64,000 bases of DNA from Bacteroidota bacterium (GTDB lineage: Bacteria > Bacteroidota > Bacteroidia > Chitinophagales > Saprospiraceae). The notes beneath the pieces were generated by a model. The model made no database searches, was not told where the DNA came from, and worked only from the letters and a program-made list of their open reading frames with translations. The stretch covers positions 64,385-128,384 of the forward strand of contig JAHEAR010000003.1 in NCBI GenBank assembly GCA_024642665.1. Reading direction: 5' to 3'. The position numbers and the translations under genes were made by a program. Positions 30,666 to 41,969 of the stretch are shown in pieces (position 1 is the first letter of the stretch; each line of letters opens with the position of its first letter).

Positions 30666-31664
30666 ATGAGTATCTTGAACTTTCAAAAGCCGGATAAAAT
30701 ATTACTCCAGAAAGCGACTGACTTTCATGGACAATTCGAGTTTAAACCGTTAGAACCGGGATTTGGTCAGACTATAGGGAATTCACTTCGCAGAATACTG
30801 CTTTCATCACTTGAAGGATATGCTATTTCAGCGATCCGAATAGCCGGTGTAGATCATGAGTTCTCATCAATCCCCGGTGTGGTTGAAGACGTAGTGGATA
30901 TCATCCTCAACATCAAGCAAATCAGATTGAAAAGTAAACATGAAGATGATGCTGCTACCGAACATCAGATTTATATCACCATCAGCGGTCAGGATGAGTT
31001 TAGAGCAAAAGACATAGAATCAAAGACCAATGTTTTTGAAGTCATGAACCCTGAATTGCTGATATGCCGAATGGAGCCTTCTGTCAATCTTGAGTTGGAA
31101 ATGACGATCACCAAAGGAAGAGGATATGTTCCTGCAGAGGACAATATGCCTGAGAATGCGCCTATTGGCGTAATTCCGGTGGATGCTATTTACACCCCTT
31201 TGAAAAAAGTTTCTTACCATATTTCAAATACACGTGTAGGACAACGTACAGATTATGAGAAGCTAAGCATAGAGCTTGAAACAGATGGAACGATCCACCC
31301 TGAAGAAGCCATTAAAGAAGCCAGCCGTATCATGATCCAACATCTTATGTTGATTACTGATGAGCATATCACGTTTGATGACAAAGTAGGGAAAGAAGAT
31401 GGTATCGTTAATGAGCATATCCTCAGCATGCGCAAGCTGTTGAAGACTTCCCTTGAAGATCTTGATCTGTCTGTAAGAGCGTACAATTGTCTTAAAGCCG
31501 CAAAAATTAATTCGCTGGCAGAATTAGTAAAATTTGATACACACGAATTATTGAAATTTAGAAATTTCGGTAAGAAGTCATTAGTAGAAATTGAGGAGCT
31601 TCTCCAGATCAAAGGATTGACCTTTGGGATGGATCTCGCAAAATATAAATTGGACGAAGAGTAA
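30666..31664 (+). CDS. rpoA: DNA-directed RNA polymerase subunit alpha
   Basis: FEFKPLEPGFGQTIGNSLRRILLSSLEGYAI; alpha-CTD AELVKFDTHELLKFRNFGKKSLVEIEELL. Confidence 0.99.
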   Translation: MSILNFQKPDKILLQKATDFHGQFEFKPLEPGFGQTIGNSLRRILLSSLEGYAISAIRIAGVDHEFSSIPGVVEDVVDIILNIKQIRLKSKHEDDAATEHQIYITISGQDEFRAKDIESKTNVFEVMNPELLICRMEPSVNLELEMTITKGRGYVPAEDNMPENAPIGVIPVDAIYTPLKKVSYHISNTRVGQRTDYEKLSIELETDGTIHPEEAIKEASRIMIQHLMLITDEHITFDDKVGKEDGIVNEHILSMRKLLKTSLEDLDLSVRAYNCLKAAKINSLAELVKFDTHELLKFRNFGKKSLVEIEELLQIKGLTFGMDLAKYKLDEE

Positions 31665-31753
31665 AATCATGTTCAACCTATTGCAGTAACCTGTAAGGAA
31701 TTTTTCCTGGTGCTGCGGAGTCATTAAATTGTTAACCATTTTTCAACTCGATT

Positions 31754-32263
31754 ATGAGACACGGAAAGAAATTCAATCACCTGAGCAGGACGTCAAGCCA
31801 TCGTGCGGCATTGTTAATGAACCTGAGCCTTGCGTTGATAGAGCATAAGCGCATATTTACCACAGTAGCTAAGGCAAAAGCACTTAGAAAGCATATTGAG
31901 CCTATACTGACCAAATCAAAGACAAACACGACACACAATAGGCGGGTTGCTTTTTCTTACCTGAATAATAAAGAAGCTGTCACAGAGCTATTTACTACGA
32001 TTTCCGCAAAAATTGGAGAGCGTCCGGGTGGGTACACGCGGGTCATTAAGACAGGATTCCGAAAAGGAGATGGTGCTGAAATGGCTATGATCGAATTGGT
32101 TGACTTTAATGAAATTTATACCAATCCAAAGAACAAAAGAAGTGAAAAGGACACCGCTAAACCAGGTGCTCGTCGTACGCGAAGAAGCAAGGCGAAAACT
32201 CCTGCTGCTGCTGCTCCATCCGCTAAGAAAGCAGCAGAATCAGCTGCTAATGAGGAGGAATAA
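31754..32263 (+). CDS. rplQ: 50S ribosomal protein L17 with Ala/Lys-rich C-terminal extension
   Basis: [52 protein letters not shown]. Confidence 0.98.
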   Translation: MRHGKKFNHLSRTSSHRAALLMNLSLALIEHKRIFTTVAKAKALRKHIEPILTKSKTNTTHNRRVAFSYLNNKEAVTELFTTISAKIGERPGGYTRVIKTGFRKGDGAEMAMIELVDFNEIYTNPKNKRSEKDTAKPGARRTRRSKAKTPAAAAPSAKKAAESAANEEE

Positions 32264-32287
32264 TTTGCTTCCATTTTAAGAAATATT

Positions 32288-32320
32288 AAAGGCCTGGAGT
32301 TTTCCGGGCCTTTTTTTTGG
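32288..32320 (+). terminator. Rho-independent terminator of the ribosomal superoperon
   Basis: AAAGGCCTGGA-GTTT-TCCGGGCCTTTTTTTT (11-bp stem, one GU, U-tract). Confidence 0.92.
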
Positions 32321-32395
32321 CCATCTGGATACTTTTCTGACGAAAGAATCTTAGATGGTTTGACATTTAATAAAGACCGATACTAATTTTTCCTA

Positions 32396-32403
32396 TATAT
32401 TTG
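32396..32403 (+). promoter_or_regulatory. Candidate -7 box of carA promoter
   Basis: TATATTTG matches TAnnTTTG, about 25 nt upstream of carA. Confidence 0.5.
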
Positions 32404-32428
32404 ACCCCCTGAATGAAAGTGTTAACAC

Positions 32429-33541
32429 ATGCTATCTGATTCAGCGGCCAAAAAGGCCATTCTCCTCCTCGAAGACGGGACTTATTTTGAAGGTTTCGCA
32501 GCCGGATTACCGGGTACGGCGACCGGTGAAATCTGCTTTAATACAGGCATGACCGGCTACCAGGAAATTTTTACTGACCCCTCTTATTTCGGACAGATTC
32601 TGGTGACTACCCATGTCCATATTGGAAACTACGGGGCCAAAGACTCAGAGATCGAAAGCAGTCAAATGCAAATCAATGCCCTGATTTGTAAATCATTTGT
32701 TGATGAATACAGCCGCGCGCTGGCAGATCAATCGATACAGGCTTTTTTTGAGCAACAGAAGAAGCTTTGTATCTATGGGGTGGATACGCGTGCTATTGTC
32801 CGTCACATCAGGAGCAAAGGCGCCATGAATGCGATTATCTCCAGCGAAGAACTTGATCTGGAGGTCCTTAAAAAGAAGCTGGCTCAGGTTCCATCAATGG
32901 AGGGCCTTGAACTAAGCTCTAAAGTCTCCACACAGGAACCGTATGAAGTTGGTAATCCTGATGCCCAATTGAGAGTATCTGCGCTTGACTACGGTATTAA
33001 AACAAATATTCTGAATTGTCTCGTTGATCGAGGTTGTAAAGTCAAAGTGTTTCCTGCTACAGCATCTTATGAAGAGGTGATGAGTTATGCACCTCACGGC
33101 ATATTTTTATCGAATGGTCCCGGTGATCCATCAGCGATGACCTATACCCTGGAGGTGGTCAGGAAATTAGTAGATGATGGCAGACCATTATTCGGTATCT
33201 GCCTGGGTCATCAGGTACTGGCTTTATCACAAGGTATTTCTACTTATAAAATGCACCATGGACATCGTGGCATCAATCATCCCGTATTAAATAAAGTGTC
33301 CGGGAAAGCTGAAGTGACCAGCCAGAATCATGGTTTTGGAGTCAGTGAAGAATCTATCAGAAACCAGGAGGATAATATTCAGGTGACGCATATCAATCTA
33401 AATGATCAAACCGTAGAGGGTTTGCGGATCATAGGGAAGCCGGCATTTTCAGTGCAATATCATCCCGAAGCCTCTCCCGGTCCACATGATTCCAGATATT
33501 TGTTTGATGATTTTGTGCATCTGATGAATCAGCATAATTGA
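32429..33541 (+). CDS. carA: Carbamoyl-phosphate synthase small subunit
   Basis: LLEDGTYFEGFAAG; FLSNGPGDPSA; FGICLGHQVLALS; QYHPEASPGPHDS. Confidence 0.98.
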   Translation: MLSDSAAKKAILLLEDGTYFEGFAAGLPGTATGEICFNTGMTGYQEIFTDPSYFGQILVTTHVHIGNYGAKDSEIESSQMQINALICKSFVDEYSRALADQSIQAFFEQQKKLCIYGVDTRAIVRHIRSKGAMNAIISSEELDLEVLKKKLAQVPSMEGLELSSKVSTQEPYEVGNPDAQLRVSALDYGIKTNILNCLVDRGCKVKVFPATASYEEVMSYAPHGIFLSNGPGDPSAMTYTLEVVRKLVDDGRPLFGICLGHQVLALSQGISTYKMHHGHRGINHPVLNKVSGKAEVTSQNHGFGVSEESIRNQEDNIQVTHINLNDQTVEGLRIIGKPAFSVQYHPEASPGPHDSRYLFDDFVHLMNQHN

Positions 33542-33582
33542 TTCTCTAAATCATTAAAGTTTTAGGTATTTACTTATTTTAC

Positions 33583-33604
33583 ACAAGTATAGTAATCTAC
33601 TTGT
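33583..33604. other. Inverted repeat between carA and eno
   Basis: ACAAGTA-TAGTAATC-TACTTGT, 7-bp perfect arms. Confidence 0.4.
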
Positions 33605-33623
33605 TTCTTCAATAATCGGATAA

Positions 33624-34922
<1,299 letters not shown>

Positions 34923-35078
34923 TTAGATTGGCCTCAGGTGGTCTGGATAAAACCGGAAGGGGTGAGTTTTTCTTTCACCCTGGCTTTCAGAGGTTTAATA
35001 TATTATTAAAAAACAACATATTTGGTCAGATCGTTTTTATGGGTTATCTTTCGGACTTCACATAAGGGCTCAAACTTC

Positions 35079-35384
35079 ATGAAAAGACTACTTCATCTAA
35101 AGCAGGTGATTACTGATCTGATGGCATCAGGATGGCTTACAAAATATACGGTTTCAGCCGGTTTATTTGTCATTTGGATGTTATTCTTTGACAAGCATAA
35201 TTTCTTTACCCAATGGAGTTTGAGACGCTCGGTCAACCATTTGGAAATTTCTATTGAGAAATATAAGAAGCAACTGGCGGAAGCTGAATCTGCACATGAA
35301 GATTTGATGAACAACAAAGAGAAATTTGCGAGAGAAAAGTATCTCATGCACAAACCGGATGAAGATATTTTCTTGTTTCAATAA
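35079..35384 (+). CDS. Septum formation initiator (FtsB/DivIC-like) coiled-coil membrane protein
   Basis: Single TM plus coiled coil; KFAREKYLMHKPDEDIFLFQ end. Start trimmed from ORF-track start 35022. Confidence 0.8.
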   Translation: MKRLLHLKQVITDLMASGWLTKYTVSAGLFVIWMLFFDKHNFFTQWSLRRSVNHLEISIEKYKKQLAEAESAHEDLMNNKEKFAREKYLMHKPDEDIFLFQ

Positions 35385-35408
35385 CCATAAGAAGAATTAA
35401 TAGGATTT

Positions 35409-36281
35409 ATGAGTGTACTTGTAGGAAAGGATAGCCGGGTCATTGTTCAGGGCTTCACAGGAACAGAGGGAACATTTCATGCTGGTCAGATGATTGAGTA
35501 TGGAACGAATGTGGTTGGCGGGGTTACGCCCGGAAAAGGAGGACAAACCCATTTGGATCGGCCTGTTTTCAATACCGTGGAGGATGCTGTAAGAGAAACA
35601 CAAGCGAATGTCTCCATAATATTTGTTCCGCCGGCATTTGCTCCTGATGCTATTCTGGAAGCTGCTGAAGCCGGTATAAAAGTGATCATTTGCATTACCG
35701 AAGGCATTCCGGTGCAGGACATGATAAAAGTCAAAGATTATTTGAATAAAACAGGAAGCCGTCTGATTGGGCCAAATTGCCCGGGTATCATCACACCCGG
35801 TGAAGCCAAGATCGGTATCATGCCCGGATTTATTCATACACCGGGACGTATTGGAATTGTTTCAAGATCAGGTACCCTAACTTATGAGGCGGTTGATCAG
35901 GTGACCAAGGCAGGCTTAGGACAATCCACCTGCATAGGTATCGGTGGCGATCCAATTTGCGGCACCACCACTATGGAGGCTGTTCAGTTATTAATGGAGG
36001 ACCCTGATACCGACGGGATCATCATGATAGGGGAGATTGGGGGGAGTATGGAAGCGGATGCAGCCCATTGGATAAAAGCGCATGGTACTAAGCCAGTGGT
36101 AGGCTTTATTGCCGGGAAAACTGCGCCGGCGGGTCGTACGATGGGTCATGCAGGAGCGATCGTTGGCGGAAAAGCTGATACAGCTGCAGCCAAGATGGAA
36201 ATTCTTGCTGCATGTGGTGTTCATGTCGTAGAATCTCCGGCACAGATTGGCGCAAAGATGGCCGAAGTCCTGTCTAATTAA
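35409..36281 (+). CDS. sucD: Succinate-CoA ligase subunit alpha
   Basis: [65 protein letters not shown]. Confidence 0.98.
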   Translation: MSVLVGKDSRVIVQGFTGTEGTFHAGQMIEYGTNVVGGVTPGKGGQTHLDRPVFNTVEDAVRETQANVSIIFVPPAFAPDAILEAAEAGIKVIICITEGIPVQDMIKVKDYLNKTGSRLIGPNCPGIITPGEAKIGIMPGFIHTPGRIGIVSRSGTLTYEAVDQVTKAGLGQSTCIGIGGDPICGTTTMEAVQLLMEDPDTDGIIMIGEIGGSMEADAAHWIKAHGTKPVVGFIAGKTAPAGRTMGHAGAIVGGKADTAAAKMEILAACGVHVVESPAQIGAKMAEVLSN

Positions 36282-36337
36282 ATGAATTCAGGTTTAGCAA
36301 TAATCTGCCTTATTCTTTTTTATAGATTCATATCATT

Positions 36338-37147
36338 ATGATCCAACATCAATTATTAGCAGGCAAGCGTGGCGTAATTTTTGGCGCTTTAGATGAAAGT
36401 TCAATCGCCTGGCATGTAGCAAAACAATGTGTCGCTGAAGGAGCAACAATTACCTTGACGAATGCCCCTGTGGCTATGCGTTTTGGGACTATTCAAAAAT
36501 TAGGAGAGGAATTAAACGCTGAAGTTATATCTGCCGATGCAACCTCTGCTGAAGACCTCACAAACCTATTTCAAAAGTCAATTGAAGTACTGGGTGGTCC
36601 GATTGATTTTGTTTTGCATTCGATAGGTATGTCATTGAATGTTCGAAAGGGTAAAACATATACCGATTTAAATCACGAGTGGATGCACAAGACACTCGAT
36701 ATTAGTGCGATGTCCTTTCATCGTATGATGCAGGTTTTGTTTAATACGGAGGCTATGGCTGATGGTGGTTCTATTTTATCGCTGTCCTATATAGCAGCAC
36801 AGCGTGTGTTTCCGGACTATAGTGAAATGGCTGACGCAAAAGCTTTACTGGAATCTTTCGCAAGAAGCTTTGGATATCATTTTGGGATTAAAAAAGGCGT
36901 AAGGGTAAATACGATCTCTCAATCCCCTACGCGTACCACAGCCGGAAGTGGCGTAAAAGGATTTGATGATTTTTTCTCCTATGCGGAAACTATGTCCCCA
37001 TTAGGAAATGCCAGTGCAGAAGACTGCGCCAATTACTGTGTCAGTTTATTTTCAGACTATACAAAGGCAGTCACCATGCAAAACCTTTATCATGATGGAG
37101 GCTTCAGTTCAATGGGCGTAAATCCGGCGATTCTAAGTCAGGAATAG
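36338..37147 (+). CDS. fabI: Enoyl-ACP reductase (FabI-type SDR)
   Basis: LAGKRGVIFGALDESSIAWHVAKQCVAEGA; SLSYIAAQRVFPDYSEMADAKALLES. Confidence 0.93.
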   Translation: MIQHQLLAGKRGVIFGALDESSIAWHVAKQCVAEGATITLTNAPVAMRFGTIQKLGEELNAEVISADATSAEDLTNLFQKSIEVLGGPIDFVLHSIGMSLNVRKGKTYTDLNHEWMHKTLDISAMSFHRMMQVLFNTEAMADGGSILSLSYIAAQRVFPDYSEMADAKALLESFARSFGYHFGIKKGVRVNTISQSPTRTTAGSGVKGFDDFFSYAETMSPLGNASAEDCANYCVSLFSDYTKAVTMQNLYHDGGFSSMGVNPAILSQE

Positions 37148-37179
37148 CATATCTTCACCAAAAGTGCGTTTTCTATTGC

Positions 37180-39057
37180 ATGAACTCATGGTGTCGACTC
37201 CATAGCTTATTTATAATGATGTGTCTTGTCACTGGACTTGATGTGCATGCACAGCAAGTCGATCCGGAGCCATCGATAGGCAGTACAAGAAAAGACTCCA
37301 TACCAATTGGTATCATGCCTTTGGACACTGCTGTCCCTTTTACATATGTCCTGCTAGGGGATCCCGATCGCGTATATACATCCTTCGATTCATTGCACTG
37401 GGATGATATCAGACACTCTCCAAGTCCGGGGTTTTATGCGCATCTTGGAAATTACGGATCTGCCACAAGATCCATGGCGCCTTCCATATTTTCTCAAATA
37501 GGATTTTCCACGGGATGGAATCAATACGATCCTTATTATGTGCATCAGGAGCAATTCAGGTATTACAGTCAGGATATTCCTGTGGCCAAAGCAAAGTATT
37601 CTCAGGCAGGACAAGAAAACACCTATCTCACATTAGATTTTGGAAGACGGTTTGCGGATGGTGTGACCCTAAGTGTATTCTACAACCGGATTAATCAGAT
37701 AGGTGATTTTCAAAATCAAAGGCAGAAGGATACAGGTTTTGGCGTTGGCATTTGGCATGATGCACCTTCAGGAAATTATGATGCCTTCTACAACTATACC
37801 AACAACGCGGTAGTAACTCAGGAAAATGGTGGCGTTTCGGATACGGATTCAATAGGACTGGCAAATTGGCCGGACATGGCCATCCCTGTTCATATTCTGA
37901 CAGGGACTACCAACCATAAACACAGATCTTTTCTGACCAAACAGATTGTACACGTCACATCAGAATCCTCTGATTTTGGACTTGACCTCTGGTTGCAGGC
38001 ATCTTTTTCAACAGGACTATTTAAGTATGCGGATGAGTCTTCTTCAAATGCAGCAGCATATTACGGTGAGGTTTATCTGAATGATGACAGAGGTATTCGG
38101 CAATATACTTTTCTTCAAGAAAATGAATGGATTTTTGGAGCCTCTCTTCCCTGGAGAAAAGCAAATTCAGAACTTAATGGATCAATCAGATATCGGGGTA
38201 TAAACCTGCAGCAGGAACCAAATGAAAAAAAAATTGCTGAACTTTATCTGGAAGCCAATGGATTGTTTCACTGGATTAAACCTTTAATTCTTAAAGGAGG
38301 ATTTTCATTGGGTATAGGGCAGGCAGTAGGAGTGTTTTCATTCCATGCAGAGGGTGATCTTAAGATCGGACCGCTAGGGCATTTAATAGGGCGGTGGTCA
38401 TTAGCTTCGAGGAAACCGTCCTTAATGGAGTCTTCGCTATTCGTAAATCAACAAGCTGTTTACGCTAATGAATTCAAAAATCCACTGATGAGTGATTTCG
38501 GAATCACCTGGGATTTAAAATCTCAGGGTTTTGAAATTGGAGCACGTTGGATTTTGTACGATCATTACATTTATTTTGATTCTATATCATTTCCTCAGCA
38601 AGTCAATGGGACATTCTCATTAAGAAGATTTTCAGTTTCGAAATCTTTTGATTTTAATTCCTTTGGTTTTCGTGGGAAAGTTTTCTGGCAACCGGATTCA
38701 CCAAAGGAGTTGGCTTTACCTGCCTGGTGGTATACGGCCAGTCTTTTTGGAAAGTTTAGGATTCTGGACCGTAAAGTGACATTGTTGCCTGGTATAGATG
38801 TCACCTATAATGAAGGCTTTAACGGGATTACCTATTTCCCCGTCAATGGGCAATACAGGTTGACCAATGGGCCGGAGATACCTGATTACTTTCGGATAGA
38901 TGTTGCGATGGGCATTCAGATAAAATTTCTGAAGATATTCGCCCGCATAGAAGATTTGGCAGGTCTTTTTGAAAAACGTGTTCTCTACCAGGCAGAGGTG
39001 TATCCACATTACAGAGGCTACTTCCGAATCGGACTGGAGGCCTCATTCTTTAATTAA
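37180..39057 (+). CDS. Putative outer-membrane porin (beta-barrel)
   Basis: Signal peptide; alternating amphipathic beta-strands; terminal GYFRIGLEASFFN. Confidence 0.75.
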   Translation: MNSWCRLHSLFIMMCLVTGLDVHAQQVDPEPSIGSTRKDSIPIGIMPLDTAVPFTYVLLGDPDRVYTSFDSLHWDDIRHSPSPGFYAHLGNYGSATRSMAPSIFSQIGFSTGWNQYDPYYVHQEQFRYYSQDIPVAKAKYSQAGQENTYLTLDFGRRFADGVTLSVFYNRINQIGDFQNQRQKDTGFGVGIWHDAPSGNYDAFYNYTNNAVVTQENGGVSDTDSIGLANWPDMAIPVHILTGTTNHKHRSFLTKQIVHVTSESSDFGLDLWLQASFSTGLFKYADESSSNAAAYYGEVYLNDDRGIRQYTFLQENEWIFGASLPWRKANSELNGSIRYRGINLQQEPNEKKIAELYLEANGLFHWIKPLILKGGFSLGIGQAVGVFSFHAEGDLKIGPLGHLIGRWSLASRKPSLMESSLFVNQQAVYANEFKNPLMSDFGITWDLKSQGFEIGARWILYDHYIYFDSISFPQQVNGTFSLRRFSVSKSFDFNSFGFRGKVFWQPDSPKELALPAWWYTASLFGKFRILDRKVTLLPGIDVTYNEGFNGITYFPVNGQYRLTNGPEIPDYFRIDVAMGIQIKFLKIFARIEDLAGLFEKRVLYQAEVYPHYRGYFRIGLEASFFN

Positions 39058-39156
39058 TGTAAATATAGGTAAGGTGTCATTTGGTCGAAACATTTTCCTA
39101 TTTGGTTGGTTTTAGCTTATGATTATTTTGGTAATTTATTTCAGACGCCTGCTCCT

Positions 39157-39669
39157 ATGAAAAAATTATTTTATTTGATATTACTGTTGTTGACAATTTC
39201 TTCGTGGTCATCCTTCGTGCTAGGCCAGTCAGATAAATCTGCCAGACCAAGCCCTTTTGTTGAGGTAAAGGGAAATTTTGAAGAAGCAGATCTGGCGATC
39301 GAGTATTCATCGCCGGCTGTAAAGGGACGGTCTATTTGGGGTGATTTGGTGCCTTATGACAAAGTGTGGCGGACGGGTGCTAACGAAGCAACAACTTTTG
39401 AAACCGATAAAGAATTAAACCTTGGTGGTGAACAATTACCTGCAGGTAAATATGCTTTGTTTACCATTCCCGGAGAGTCTGAATGGACATGGATATTTAA
39501 TCAGGTTTGGGATCAATGGGGCGCCTTCAAATATGATCCATCAAAAGATGTGCTGCGGGTTACGGTCGCACCTGAATCATCGCCGGTTTTTTACGAGCAT
39601 TTGACCTTTGTCATTGAAGAAAATGCTGTCTCTCTAAATTGGGAAAATCTTAAAGTAAGTTTGAATTAA
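39157..39669 (+). CDS. DUF2911-like secreted protein
   Basis: MKKLFYLILLLLTISSWSSFVLGQ signal; GRSIWGDLVPYDKVWRTGANEATTFETDKELNLGGEQLPAGKYALFTIPG. Confidence 0.85.
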   Translation: MKKLFYLILLLLTISSWSSFVLGQSDKSARPSPFVEVKGNFEEADLAIEYSSPAVKGRSIWGDLVPYDKVWRTGANEATTFETDKELNLGGEQLPAGKYALFTIPGESEWTWIFNQVWDQWGAFKYDPSKDVLRVTVAPESSPVFYEHLTFVIEENAVSLNWENLKVSLN

Positions 39670-39709
39670 ATCGATTTACTTTTCATAAAGGAAAAGGAAT
39701 GTGCAATGG

Positions 39710-40420
39710 TTACAGGGTGTAGTTCGGACTTAATTGTTCATCCGCCTGCGCATAAAAATCATTAATGTATTGCACGACTTCATCCGGATCATCCATTATC
39801 GGGATTAACTCCAGATCGATTTTATTAATGTTTTTTTCTTTCTCGAGCATCACTTCTATAATCCATTCCTTTAAGCCGGTCCAAAATTCTGAACCCACAA
39901 GAATGACCGGAACACGGGATATTTTCTTGGTTTGAATAAGTGTCAATACTTCAAATGCTTCATCTAAAGTCCCAAAGCCCCCGGGCAGCACAACAAAGCC
40001 CTGAGCATATTTGACAAACATCACCTTGCGAACAAAGAAATATCGGTGACTCAGATTCTTATCGTAGTCTATGAAAGGATTGTGAGATTGTTCAAATGGA
40101 AGATCAATATTTAATCCCACGGAGATTCCACCTTGAATGCTAGCTCCCTTATTGCCGGCTTCCATAATGCCTGGTCCCCCTCCGGTGATGATCCCAAAAC
40201 CTGACTCTGTAAGCTTCTGTGCAATGCTCACTGCTTTTTGATAGTGGGGAGAATTTGGTTTCGTCCGCGCACTTCCAAAAATGGAAATACAGGGACCAAT
40301 GCGATTGAGTGATTCGAATCCATCGACAAATTCTGCAATAACCTTAAACATCGTCCAGGCGTTTTCACCTTTCAGTTGGGTCCATTGCTTCATCAGACGT
40401 GGAGGAATACCTTCTGACAT
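39710..40420 (-). CDS. TIGR00730/LOG family Rossmann-fold protein
   Basis: GGGPGIMEAGNKGA and LPGGFGTLDEAFEVLTLIQ motifs. Confidence 0.93.
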   Translation of the reverse strand: MSEGIPPRLMKQWTQLKGENAWTMFKVIAEFVDGFESLNRIGPCISIFGSARTKPNSPHYQKAVSIAQKLTESGFGIITGGGPGIMEAGNKGASIQGGISVGLNIDLPFEQSHNPFIDYDKNLSHRYFFVRKVMFVKYAQGFVVLPGGFGTLDEAFEVLTLIQTKKISRVPVILVGSEFWTGLKEWIIEVMLEKEKNINKIDLELIPIMDDPDEVVQYINDFYAQADEQLSPNYTL

Positions 40421-40470
40421 GATATTTTTATTAGGTATAAAAAAAGAAGCCGTGCATACTACGCATGAAT

Positions 40471-41745
40471 TTATTCAACGGAAGCCTGATAATTGGTATA
40501 CTCCTGTTCAATATACTTTTGCAAGTCTTTCAAGTCAGTGAATCTGGAGAGTACTTCTTTCATCTCCAACGCCGACTGTGCTGTTGGCAGAACAAATTTG
40601 TCAATGTCCTGAGGAGATATTGTTTTACCACCAAGGATGATTAATCGTTCCACTACATTCTTCAATTCACGGATATTACCCGTCCATGGAAGAGATTGAA
40701 GCTTCTTAATAGACTTCGCATCAAACTGTTTTTGAGGAATTCCATAGTCCTTACAAATGTCTTCACAAAAGTGACTAATCAGTTGTGGAATATCCTCTAC
40801 CCTGTCTTTTAAAGGAGGAACATCAATAATGATCACCGCAAGACGATGGTAGAGATCCTCTCTGAATCGACCGGCATCAATTAATTTTCGCAGGTCTTTA
40901 TTAGTGGCAGCAATAACTCTAACGTCTACCCGTATTTGTTTATCCCCACCTACGCGAACGATTTTATTTTCTTGGAGCGCCCGTAATACTTTCGCCTGAG
41001 CCGACAGACTCATGTCACCAATTTCATCCAGAAAGATAGAGCCGCCATTCGCTAATTCAAACTTACCGGTACGTTGTTTAATGGCGGAGGTGAAAGCTCC
41101 TTTTTCATGTCCAAAAAGTTCGCTTTCGATAAGTTCTGATGGTATCGCAGCGCAATTCACTTCAATGAGCGGATGGTCCTTGCGATGACTTTTCTGATGT
41201 ATCCAATGAGCTACCAGTTCTTTGCCGGTTCCATTTGGTCCGGTTACCAATACTCTTGCTTCTGTAGGCGCTACAAGTTCAATCGTATCCATGATTTGAC
41301 CAATGCACTTAGATTTTCCAACTATTGGTTGTGAACGCGAACCTGACACCTTGGTTTGTAAAACTTTACGCTCTGTAATCAACTCGGATTTATCCATAGC
41401 ATTTCTGAGCGTGATCAGCAATCGATTGAGATCCGGTGGCTTGGAGATAAAATCAAAAGCACCCTTTTTGACTGCCTCAACTGCTGTATCGATTGAAGCA
41501 TGTCCTGAGATCATCACCACCGGTGTTTCACTCGCTATCTCCTGAATTCTATCCAAGGCATCCATCCCATCAAGCTTAGGCATTTTGATATCCAGGATGA
41601 TTACGTCATACGTGTTTTGCTTCACCTTTACTAAAGCCTCCATGCCATCTGAGGCTTCATCTACCTGATATTTTTCAAATTCCAGAATATCACGTAAGGT
41701 ATGGCGGATACTGCGTTCGTCGTCGACAATAAGAACTTTTGACAT
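40471..41745 (-). CDS. NtrC/NtrX-like response regulator (receiver plus AAA+), lacking C-terminal HTH
   Basis: [59 protein letters not shown]; ends [15 protein letters not shown]. Confidence 0.93.
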   Translation of the reverse strand: MSKVLIVDDERSIRHTLRDILEFEKYQVDEASDGMEALVKVKQNTYDVIILDIKMPKLDGMDALDRIQEIASETPVVMISGHASIDTAVEAVKKGAFDFISKPPDLNRLLITLRNAMDKSELITERKVLQTKVSGSRSQPIVGKSKCIGQIMDTIELVAPTEARVLVTGPNGTGKELVAHWIHQKSHRKDHPLIEVNCAAIPSELIESELFGHEKGAFTSAIKQRTGKFELANGGSIFLDEIGDMSLSAQAKVLRALQENKIVRVGGDKQIRVDVRVIAATNKDLRKLIDAGRFREDLYHRLAVIIIDVPPLKDRVEDIPQLISHFCEDICKDYGIPQKQFDAKSIKKLQSLPWTGNIRELKNVVERLIILGGKTISPQDIDKFVLPTAQSALEMKEVLSRFTDLKDLQKYIEQEYTNYQASVE

Positions 41746-41904
41746 GAGTAGTTTATGTTAATTGATAAATATATGGAGATTTATTCTCAAATATATAACA
41801 TTGACATGAAAGAACTTATAATTTATAAAAAATAATATATGTAACTATGAGGGGTTAACGCCCTAAATATTGCAAAAAGTGGAAAACCTTGATTCCGAAA
41901 GGAC

Positions 41905-41923
41905 CTAAGTAGACACTACTTAG
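41905..41923. other. Short perfect hairpin in intergenic region
   Basis: CTAAGTAG-ACA-CTACTTAG. Confidence 0.45.
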
Positions 41924-41969
41924 CAGCAAGATTTGGGAAAAGAAGGAAATTTCCAGAAATGGAATCGGC

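Noticed and set aside
34923-35021. Possible eno terminator (GGGTGA...TCACCC)
   Set aside because: Only a 6-bp stem and no clear U-tract; too weak to call.
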